A DNA stretch of 64,000 nt from Bacteroidaceae bacterium (GTDB lineage: Bacteria; Bacteroidota; Bacteroidia; Bacteroidales; Bacteroidaceae), in assembly GCA_017940185.1 (NCBI GenBank), contig JAGAZE010000023.1, positions 30,662-94,661 on the forward strand, given 5' to 3'. Shown piece after piece: positions 32,580 to 39,223 of this stretch. A program made the position numbers and the translations under genes. Each line of letters opens with the position of its first letter. Position 1 is the first letter of the stretch. The notes beneath the pieces are model-generated. The model did no database searches. It saw only the letters and a program-made list of their open reading frames with translations, and was not told the DNA's origin.

Positions 32580-32654
32580 GGGCGCTTAGCTCAGTTGGTT
32601 TAGAGCGTCTGCCTTACAAGCAGAGGGTCGGGGGTTCGAATCCCTCAGCGCCCA
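32580..32654 (+). tRNA. tRNA-Val (anticodon TAC)
   Basis: A 75-nt cloverleaf: acceptor GGGCGCT/AGCGCCC (32580-32586 and 32647-32653), D-arm AGCTCAGTTGG, anticodon stem TCTGC/GCAGA around CTTACAA with TAC at 32615-32617, T-arm with GGTTCGAATCC, discriminator A at 32654. CCA is not encoded. Confidence 0.97.
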
Positions 32655-32756
32655 CGGGGTGTTTCCTCGTAGTCAGGATAAGTCTTAACGGGCTTTGATA
32701 GGCTGCGGGGAATTTATTTTTGTATGCCGCTCAACCAGCTGTCGAACATGCGAATT

Positions 32757-32888
32757 GCAATTGGGCAATAGTTGGAGTGTGATTGGGGCTCAATTGCAAT
32801 GCAATTGGGCAATAGTTGGAGTGTGATTGGGCAATACTTGCAATGCAATTAGGCAACAGTTGGAGTGTGATTGGGCTACACTTGCGCC
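32757..32888. repeat. 44-bp tandem repeat, three copies
   Basis: A 31-base core starting GCAATTGGGCAATAGTTGGA occurs at 32757-32787, 32801-32831 and 32845-32875; the first two copies are identical and the third differs at two bases. The 13-base spacers also resemble each other, so the period is exactly 44 bp. The 358-bp region between tRNA-Val and the next gene is otherwise non-coding. The copies do not code for a repeated peptide in any sustained frame. Confidence 0.9.
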
Positions 32889-32946
32889 ACACCACTGGGA
32901 CAATGATGGCCGTATTGCCTCTTTTGTACTGTATAATAACGACTTA

Positions 32947-32991
32947 CGCCGATATTCGTTCTGCCTCATTCGAGACAGTAGAATATCGGCG
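32947..32991 (-). terminator. Hairpin after the zinc-ribbon gene
   Basis: A perfect 11-bp inverted repeat (CGCCGATATTC at 32947 and GAATATCGGCG ending at 32991) encloses a second inner pairing (CTGCCTC with GAGACAG). It begins 21 bp beyond the stop codon of the minus-strand gene and probably ends that transcript. Confidence 0.65.
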
Positions 32992-33012
32992 CAATGATTG
33001 TGTGGCGACCAC

Positions 33013-33816
33013 CTATTTCTGATGCTTCAATGCCTTGCCTATGGTAGTGGAAAGAGTGATGTAGGCTCCAAATACTGCCACACCGAGAATGATGTACAAC
33101 TCGACAACCGATCGGCCAAGCAAATAGAGCAGGTAGTGGATGATGAAGAATACCACGTAGAGTATTATCTGCACCACCACGGCGGTCATCTTATAGGAAC
33201 CGGCCGTCTGTGTTTTGGCTTCTGCATACTTAGGATTCAGCGATGTGCCTTTGGCAATGTTCATCATCGCCACTGCGGCAGCGCCGAGGCAAAGCATGCT
33301 CGGCATGCCTGCAACGATGGTCTGATAGTCGTACCCGTGATTGAAAAGCTTTACCAGTAGTAGCAGGATGAATACAATCAGTGCCATGCAGCCGGCGGCG
33401 ATGAGTCCTGGCAGAGCGTTGGACAACCCCTGCGAGCCAGCTTTTGTCATGTTGTCTTGCTGAGCCCTTATCTGCCTTGCCATGTCGTATGTAGCCTGTG
33501 GATAGGCATTGAGTGTGGACTGCTGCTGTGGTGCAGGTTGCTGTACAGGCTCTGGTTGCGGTGCTTGTTGTGGTTGCGGCGTGGGTGGCACGGGCGGAAT
33601 AGGTGCTGCGTGTTGCGGGTGCTCAGGGGCAGGTGGCACGGGCGGCGCAGGGGGTGTAGGGGGCGTTGGCGGCGTTGGCGGCACGGGCGGCGTTGGAGGC
33701 TGCGAAGGAGCAGCCGTTACGGTATCCTCGTTGAGCCACTGTCCGCAGAAGCGGCACTTCATGGCCTCGGCCTTGATTTCCTCGCCGCAGAAGGGACATT
33801 TCTTTGTTGATTCCAT
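33013..33816 (-). CDS. Zinc-ribbon membrane protein with proline-rich linker
   Basis: A 267-residue protein of unknown function. Residues 7-25 form a zinc ribbon (CPFCGEEIKAEAMKCRFCG). Residues 38-100 are a low-complexity linker of Pro, Thr and Gln with PPTPP and PPVPP repeats. Four hydrophobic segments follow from about residue 135 (LIAAGCMALIVFILLLLV, MLCLGAAAVAMM, VVQIILYVVFFIIHYLLYL, LYIILGVAVFGAYITL). The ribbon and linker should face the cytosol. It lies 46 bp after a second zinc-ribbon gene with the same opening (MES), and the two are probably cotranscribed and functionally linked. Confidence 0.85.
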   Translation of the reverse strand: MESTKKCPFCGEEIKAEAMKCRFCGQWLNEDTVTAAPSQPPTPPVPPTPPTPPTPPAPPVPPAPEHPQHAAPIPPVPPTPQPQQAPQPEPVQQPAPQQQSTLNAYPQATYDMARQIRAQQDNMTKAGSQGLSNALPGLIAAGCMALIVFILLLLVKLFNHGYDYQTIVAGMPSMLCLGAAAVAMMNIAKGTSLNPKYAEAKTQTAGSYKMTAVVVQIILYVVFFIIHYLLYLLGRSVVELYIILGVAVFGAYITLSTTIGKALKHQK

Positions 33817-33862
33817 AGTGTTGAGTTTTTAAGTGGTTGTGTATTGTTGAGCAGGCGGCAGG

Positions 33863-34963
33863 CTATATTTCCTCAAGGTGGAATCCTGTATTCTGCTGCT
33901 GTGGTTGCTGCTGTACCTGAGGCTCGGCGGGTTTCACGGGTTCGGGCTGTACGGTGATTACTTCCGTCTGCGGTGTTTCTTCCACGCGTGGGCGCGAGGG
34001 TTGTGATGTGCGTGGCTTGTCGCTCTGCTTCACTTCGTCGCTGGCCTCGTCGTCGTCGGCTTCTCCTGTGCCGCGGTCGCCTACGATGTTGCCATAGGCG
34101 TCGACGCGCTTCTCCCAGCCATCGCCGCGGATGACGTAGCCGCTGCCATTCTCAGAGACAGAGTTGCCGAAGCCCAGAATGTTGACGCGTCCGGTCTTCA
34201 CATCGTAGCGGCATAGCATCTCTTTATGGTCGTCGTCGCCGCTGCTGTTGGCATGCACGAACAGGTAGCGGTCGTCCTTGGTGGGCTTGGCGGTGATGAT
34301 GCCACCGTTGCGATAGTCGATTTTGGCTTTGCTGTTGCCCTCCTGGAAGTCGATGATTTCGTCGTCGAGCGTGTTGCCGTCAATGCGGTGCAGCCTGTTG
34401 TCGTAGAGATAGAAGAGAGCTGGCTTATCGTTGGTGTAGCGTATTACCTCTTCAGCTGCCACGGGCAGTGTGGCTTTGATGCTGTCAAGGGTGTGCTCCA
34501 TGGCCAGGTTGGTGCTCACGCTCTCTGGTTCGCTCTCGGTGTTGCCGCCTTTGCTGGTGAGTGTGAGGATAAGCATCACGATGACAGCCACCGCGAGGGC
34601 TGCAAGCAGTCCGACGATGAGCGGTGTGAGCTTCGACTTCTTCGGTTGCTGCTGCTGAGGTGTGGGTGGCACGGGTGCCATTGGTTGCTGTTGCTGAGGT
34701 GAGGGTGGTACGGGTGCTGCATTGTATGGCGCTGCTGCATGGCGTGACGCAGGCACTTGCGCTGCCAATCCGGTAGGTTCGCCACAAGCGGGACAGAACG
34801 CAGCCTTGACAGGGACAGGCTCGCCGCAGGCAGCGCACTTATGAACGGACTCTGCCGCAGGAGCATCGACGAAATGAGTCTCCGATTTACATACGGGGCA
34901 TACGGCTAAAGTGGCGTTGATGCCTACGCCGCACACCGGACAGGGGAGAATGTGTGATTCCAT
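33863..34963 (-). CDS. Double zinc-ribbon membrane protein
   Basis: A 366-residue protein of unknown function with two zinc ribbons: CPVCGVGINATLAVCPVC (residues 8-25) and CAACGEPVPVKAAFCPACG (about 43-61). A Pro/Gln linker with two near-identical units (PVPPSPQQQQPMA and PVPPTPQQQQPKK) leads to one membrane helix at about 113-135 (LIVGLLAALAVAVIVMLIL). The remaining 230 residues should be outside the membrane, with beta-rich phrases (LFYLYDNRLHRIDGN, YLFVHANSSGDDDHKEM) that recall beta-propeller blades, and a Pro/Gln-rich end. First gene of a two-gene unit with 33013-33816. Confidence 0.85.
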   Translation of the reverse strand: MESHILPCPVCGVGINATLAVCPVCKSETHFVDAPAAESVHKCAACGEPVPVKAAFCPACGEPTGLAAQVPASRHAAAPYNAAPVPPSPQQQQPMAPVPPTPQQQQPKKSKLTPLIVGLLAALAVAVIVMLILTLTSKGGNTESEPESVSTNLAMEHTLDSIKATLPVAAEEVIRYTNDKPALFYLYDNRLHRIDGNTLDDEIIDFQEGNSKAKIDYRNGGIITAKPTKDDRYLFVHANSSGDDDHKEMLCRYDVKTGRVNILGFGNSVSENGSGYVIRGDGWEKRVDAYGNIVGDRGTGEADDDEASDEVKQSDKPRTSQPSRPRVEETPQTEVITVQPEPVKPAEPQVQQQPQQQNTGFHLEEI

Positions 34964-35083
34964 AATAGCGATGTTTGGTACTCTTAGGTTTCAATTCTTT
35001 TGGGCAAATGTAATGTTAATCTCCGAAAGTATCACATGAAACAACATTTTTTTGCAATCTATGCTTTGTTTTATAAAAATGTG

Positions 35084-35091
35084 TATCTTTG
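35084..35091 (+). promoter_or_regulatory. -7 element of ybeY
   Basis: TATCTTTG lies 55 bp upstream of the ybeY start. A TTTG at 35065 is only 15 bp away, shorter than usual, so the -33 assignment is uncertain. Confidence 0.55.
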
Positions 35092-35146
35092 CAACGCTTT
35101 GAATAACGCCTTGAATGATGTATGAACGTTCTTAAAACTAAATATT

Positions 35147-35596
35147 ATGATAAGCTATAATACCGAGGGAGTGTCCATGCCCTCGCTTCCTCGCCGCCCG
35201 CTGATGCACTGGATACGCCGTGTAGCAGCGCACTACAGCAGAAAGGTAGGTAATGTGAACTACCTTTTCTGTAACGATGAACATATACTGAAGATGAACC
35301 GCACCTACCTGCAGCATGACTACTACACCGACGTGATAACGTTTGACTACTCTGAGCGGATGACCGTGAATGGAGATATCGCCATCTCGCTCGACACGGT
35401 GAAGAGCAACGCACAACAATTTGGCAAACCCTATGAAGAAGAGTTGCTGCGCGTGATTATTCACGGCATACTTCATCTGTGTGGACTCAACGACAAGGCT
35501 CCCGGTGAGCGCGAAATCATGGAAGCTGCCGAAGACAAGGCCCTGCAGATGTGGGAGGATATGAAGCCAAGAGAAGAACCCCTCATTGCCAGATAA
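35147..35596 (+). CDS. ybeY: rRNA maturation endonuclease YbeY
   Basis: A 149-residue metal-dependent RNase acting in 16S rRNA 3' processing and ribosome quality control. The core is recognisable: LFCNDEHILKMNRTYLQHDYYTDVITF and the metal site HGILHLCGLND. In the canonical motif HGxLHLxGYDH a third His completes zinc binding; here the matching position is Asp followed by Lys, which looks like the form usual in Bacteroidetes. The length is typical. It converges with recO with 24 bp between stops. Confidence 0.93.
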   Translation: MISYNTEGVSMPSLPRRPLMHWIRRVAAHYSRKVGNVNYLFCNDEHILKMNRTYLQHDYYTDVITFDYSERMTVNGDIAISLDTVKSNAQQFGKPYEEELLRVIIHGILHLCGLNDKAPGEREIMEAAEDKALQMWEDMKPREEPLIAR

Positions 35597-35620
35597 GGTC
35601 AATCACTGCTTACTGCCCCC

Positions 35621-36385
35621 TTACTGCCCCTGCGATTCAACCTGTGGATGCGCATTGCCGGAAAACAAGTCGCGTAGCACGGGCAGTGTCTTCATCTCCG
35701 GAAAAGCCGGGATGTGCAGACGGCAATAGCGCAATAGCAGGCTGATGGCGCGATTGCGTTGCTCTTGTGACATGCCAAAGCGCGACATTGAGGCATAGTT
35801 GAGACGCAGCATGTTGACCAAGTGCAGCGTGTCGGCAGCCGAGAGAAAGTCGTCGTGCGATGGAGGCACACGGCACATGATGCCTTCGCGCAAGTCGAAG
35901 AAGCAACCTTCAGCGTATGTCTCGGGTTCGGGATAGAACCCCAGGAAACGCATCATGTGAATGATGAACACCAGATGAAAGTTGGCATACCCCTCGCGTG
36001 CCGCATCATACCAATGCATGCTGTGGCGTAGGAAGGCAAACATGCCGTCCGACTGTCCGCTGTCGTCGTGTGTGGCATAGAGCAGAAACTCTGCCAGAAA
36101 GAAAGCGGTTGCCGTCTTGGCCGGCTGAAAAGGAATGTCGGCATAGGGTGTGAGCATGCGTGCGGTGCGCAATTTTTGCAGGGCCTTGCCCTGACGCAGG
36201 TCGGCCACCACCTCCAGGAGCGTGAGCGGCTGAAACATCTGACGCTGCATCGCACCACGCTTCGACGACGACAAACGCACCAGAAACGAAGTGCGCCCAC
36301 ACGACCGACAGAGCATGTCGACAATGAGCATGTGGTCGTCGTAGCGCACAGAGCGCAACACAAAGGCTTCGGTGGTGGTCAGCAT
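35621..36385 (-). CDS. recO: DNA repair protein RecO
   Basis: A 254-residue recombination mediator that anneals strands and loads RecA with RecR. The OB-fold at the N-terminus is clear (MLTTTEAFVLRSVRYDDHML, then TSFLVRLSSSKRGAM, LTLLEVVADLRQGKALQKL). A helical middle and a Cys-containing segment follow. The start at 36385 was chosen because it gives the standard N-terminus and because a -7 box lies upstream inside the longer frame. Confidence 0.93.
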   Translation of the reverse strand: MLTTTEAFVLRSVRYDDHMLIVDMLCRSCGRTSFLVRLSSSKRGAMQRQMFQPLTLLEVVADLRQGKALQKLRTARMLTPYADIPFQPAKTATAFFLAEFLLYATHDDSGQSDGMFAFLRHSMHWYDAAREGYANFHLVFIIHMMRFLGFYPEPETYAEGCFFDLREGIMCRVPPSHDDFLSAADTLHLVNMLRLNYASMSRFGMSQEQRNRAISLLLRYCRLHIPAFPEMKTLPVLRDLFSGNAHPQVESQGQ

Positions 36386-36428
36386 ATATATATATAATAG
36401 GATGTAGTATGCCCGCGGTGCGGCAATG

Positions 36429-36436
36429 CAAAAGTA
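36429..36436 (-). promoter_or_regulatory. -7 element of recO
   Basis: TACTTTTG on the minus strand fits TAnnTTTG, 43 bp upstream of the recO start. Confidence 0.5.
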
Positions 36437-36473
36437 GATATTTTGCCGGTTTTGAAAAAAAAGCATGCAAATA

Positions 36474-36505
36474 TTTGGCGGGAATTGTGCAATGCCTTAC
36501 CTTTG
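36474..36505 (+). promoter_or_regulatory. Promoter of tRNA-Glu and rpsT
   Basis: TTTG (36474-36477), 20 bp, TACCTTTG (36498-36505), located 21 bp upstream of the tRNA. No terminator separates the tRNA from rpsT, so both may be on one transcript. Confidence 0.8.
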
Positions 36506-36526
36506 CACCCGCAAATAATGCCCCAT

Positions 36527-36598
36527 GGTCCCTTCGTCTATCGGCTAGGACGAGAGATTTTCATTCTCTAAAGAGGAGTTCGACTCTCCTAGGGACTA
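36527..36598 (+). tRNA. tRNA-Glu (anticodon TTC)
   Basis: A 72-nt cloverleaf: acceptor GGTCCCT/AGGGACT with a G-U first pair, D-arm GTCTATCGGCTAGGAC, anticodon stem AGAGA/TCTCT around TTTTCAT giving TTC, T-arm GGAGTTCGACTCTCC, discriminator A. CCA is not encoded. Confidence 0.96.
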
Positions 36599-36645
36599 CT
36601 AGAAACAAGAAAAAGTAGAACGCTAAACGATTTTAAAAGTAGAAG

Positions 36646-36900
36646 ATGGCTAATCATAAATCATCCCTCAAGCGCATACGTCAGACCAAGACACGTACGT
36701 TGCACAATCGCTACTATGCAAAGACCATGCGCAACGCAGTTCGCAAACTGCGCGCCACCACAGACAAGGACGAAGCTGTGAAGTTGTATCCTGTAGTGCA
36801 GAAGATGCTCGACAAACTCGCAAAGACAAGCGTCATACATAAGAACAAGGCCGCTAACCTCAAGTCGAGCTTGGCAGCACACATCAACAAACTCGGATAG
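36646..36900 (+). CDS. rpsT: 30S ribosomal protein S20
   Basis: An 84-residue, strongly basic protein that binds 16S rRNA early in small-subunit assembly. [20 protein letters not shown], then RNAVRKLRA and the C-terminal [20 protein letters not shown] are diagnostic. It begins 47 bp after tRNA-Glu and probably shares its promoter. Confidence 0.98.
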   Translation: MANHKSSLKRIRQTKTRTLHNRYYAKTMRNAVRKLRATTDKDEAVKLYPVVQKMLDKLAKTSVIHKNKAANLKSSLAAHINKLG

Positions 36901-37034
36901 GAACATCCTCTCTCATAATCCATAATTCTGCTGCAGTCTCCCTCATGGGGGGGCTGCAGTTCTGTTTTATGCCATGGTGTCTGCTGCAAGCATGTAGGGT
37001 GAAGAAGAAAAGAGGCGTTTTTTTGTTCCCTATA

Positions 37035-37066
37035 TTTCCTTATCTATAAAGATATGAGTACATTTG
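37035..37066 (+). promoter_or_regulatory. Promoter of gyrB
   Basis: TTTC (37035-37038), 20 bp, TACATTTG (37059-37066). The -7 box lies inside the first codons of the longest open frame, so translation must begin downstream, at 37093. Confidence 0.7.
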
Positions 37067-37092
37067 CAGCCTATAATGACAACAACAACAAC

Positions 37093-39066
37093 ATGTCAGA
37101 CAATCAACACACACCAAACAATTATTCCGCCAGCAACATCCAAGTGCTGGAAGGGTTGGAAGCCGTGCGCAAACGTCCCGCCATGTATATTGGCGACATC
37201 AGCGAAAAGGGCTTGCACCACCTGGTAAACGAGACAGTAGACAATTCCATCGACGAAGCGATGGCAGGCTACTGCACACATATAGAAGTGACCATCAATG
37301 AGGACAACTCTGTGACCGTGCAAGACAACGGCCGCGGCATCCCCGTCGACGAACACGCCAAGCTGCACAAGTCGGCACTGGAAGTGGTGATGACCGTGCT
37401 GCACGCCGGTGGTAAATTCGACAAAGGTTCCTACAAAGTGTCGAGCGGCCTGCACGGCGTGGGTGTGAGCTGCGTCAATGCATTGTCGTCGCACATGCTT
37501 TCGCAGGTATTCCGCGATGGCAAGATTTATCAGCAGGAATACGAACGCGGCAAGGCACTCTATCCCGTGAAGGTGGTGGGCGACACCACCCTGCGCGGCA
37601 CACGGCAGCAGTTCTGGCCCGACGACACCATATTTACGACCACCACCTTCCAGTGGGAAATCGTGGCGCGCCGCATGCGCGAACTGGCATTCCTCAATGC
37701 CGGAATCACCATCACACTCACCGACCTGCGCAAAGACGACGAAGGCAACACCAAGCAAGAAGTGTTCTACGCCAAGGACGGACTGAAGGCCTTCGTGCGC
37801 TACATCGACCGCCACCGCACACACCTCTTCGACGATGTCATCTACCTGAAGACTGAGAAGCAAGGCATACCCATCGAGGTGGCCATCATGTACAACACCG
37901 ACTACTCGGAGAACATACACTCCTACGTCAACAATATCAACACCATTGAGGGCGGCACCCACCTGCAAGGCTTCCGCATGGCGCTCACACGTACGCTGAA
38001 GAAGTATGCCGACAGCGACCCCGCCATCTCCAAGCAGATAGAGAAAGCCAAGATAGAAATCACGGGTGAGGACTTCCGTGAGGGGCTCACCGCCGTCATC
38101 TCCATCAAAGTGGCAGAACCGCAGTTTGAAGGTCAGACCAAGACCAAGCTGGGCAACAGCGAGGTGGCAGGTGCCGTACAGCAGGCCGTGGGCGAAGCGC
38201 TGAGCAACTATCTCGAGGAGCATCCCGCCGAGGCCAAGCGCATCTGCGAGAAGGTGGTGTTGGCGGCCACAGCACGCATCGCCGCCCGCAAGGCACGCGA
38301 GAGCGTACAGCGTAAGACCGTGTGGAGCGGTGGCGGACTGCCCGGCAAACTGGCCGACTGCTCATCGCGCGACCCGAAGAAGTGCGAGATATTCCTTGTG
38401 GAGGGCGACTCCGCCGGAGGCAGTGCCAAGTCGGGGCGCGACCGACACACACAAGCGATACTGCCACTGAGAGGAAAAATACTCAATGTGGAGAAAGTGC
38501 CCTGGCACAGAGTGTTCGAAGCCGAATCGGTGATGAACATCATACAATCTATCGGCGTGCGCTTCGGCGTGGAAGGCGAAGGCGACCGCGAAGCCAACAT
38601 CGATAAGCTGCGCTACGACAAAATAATCATCATGACTGATGCCGACGTCGACGGATCACACATCGACACCCTCATCATGACACTCTTCTATCGCTTCATG
38701 CCCAAGGTGATACAGGACGGACACCTCTACATTGCCACACCGCCACTCTATCTCTGTTCCTATAAGAATAAGGTGAAGGAGTACTGCTACACCGACCAGC
38801 AGCGACAGGCATTCATCGACAAGTATGCTGAAGGCAAGGAAGACAGCAGTGCCATCCACACACAGCGCTACAAGGGCTTGGGCGAAATGAATGCCGAGCA
38901 GCTGTGGGACACCACCATGAACCCTGCCACACGACTCCTGAAGCAGGTGACGATAGAAAACGCCGCCGAGGCCGACGAGATATTCTCCATGCTTATGGGT
39001 GACGATGTGGAACCCCGACGCGAATTTATTGAGAAGAATGCCACCCTTGCCAACGTCGACGCATGA
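37093..39066 (+). CDS. gyrB: DNA gyrase subunit B
   Basis: A 657-residue ATPase subunit of DNA gyrase, which introduces negative supercoils. The GHKL ATPase has NETVDNSIDEAMAGYC, DNGRGIPVD and HGVGVSCVNALS. The TOPRIM domain has FLVEGDSAGGSA and the metal-binding DADVDGSHI. The C-terminus ends with YKGLGEMNAEQLWDTTMNP. The size is that of the short form without the insertion of E. coli GyrB. The ATG at 37093 (MSDNQ) is chosen over 37054 because the promoter overlaps the earlier one. A 17-bp hairpin follows the stop. Confidence 0.97.
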   Translation: MSDNQHTPNNYSASNIQVLEGLEAVRKRPAMYIGDISEKGLHHLVNETVDNSIDEAMAGYCTHIEVTINEDNSVTVQDNGRGIPVDEHAKLHKSALEVVMTVLHAGGKFDKGSYKVSSGLHGVGVSCVNALSSHMLSQVFRDGKIYQQEYERGKALYPVKVVGDTTLRGTRQQFWPDDTIFTTTTFQWEIVARRMRELAFLNAGITITLTDLRKDDEGNTKQEVFYAKDGLKAFVRYIDRHRTHLFDDVIYLKTEKQGIPIEVAIMYNTDYSENIHSYVNNINTIEGGTHLQGFRMALTRTLKKYADSDPAISKQIEKAKIEITGEDFREGLTAVISIKVAEPQFEGQTKTKLGNSEVAGAVQQAVGEALSNYLEEHPAEAKRICEKVVLAATARIAARKARESVQRKTVWSGGGLPGKLADCSSRDPKKCEIFLVEGDSAGGSAKSGRDRHTQAILPLRGKILNVEKVPWHRVFEAESVMNIIQSIGVRFGVEGEGDREANIDKLRYDKIIIMTDADVDGSHIDTLIMTLFYRFMPKVIQDGHLYIATPPLYLCSYKNKVKEYCYTDQQRQAFIDKYAEGKEDSSAIHTQRYKGLGEMNAEQLWDTTMNPATRLLKQVTIENAAEADEIFSMLMGDDVEPRREFIEKNATLANVDA

Positions 39067-39100
39067 CAGGGCCATGACACAACGACAACAGTCATAACCA

Positions 39101-39146
39101 CTACAATCCCTTTGGAGAGTGTTGCCACCCTCCAAAGGGATTGTAG
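39101..39146 (+). terminator. Terminator of gyrB
   Basis: A perfect 17-bp inverted repeat (CTACAATCCCTTTGGAG at 39101-39117 and its complement at 39130-39146) with a 12-base loop lies 35 bp after the stop. There is no T tract. Confidence 0.65.
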
Positions 39147-39223
39147 CAATCAGCTATCCCACCCCTCTCGTTTCGTACTTGGCCGTATCACGGCACTCTT
39201 CACCATCCACTGCCCTTTCTCCC

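Noticed and set aside
32757-32888. CRISPR array
   Set aside because: The 44-bp repeats have spacers that resemble each other and only three copies; no cas gene is present.
33600-33710. Nucleotide tandem repeat GGCGTTGGCGG
   Set aside because: It is explained by the Pro/Thr-rich linker of the zinc-ribbon protein on the other strand.
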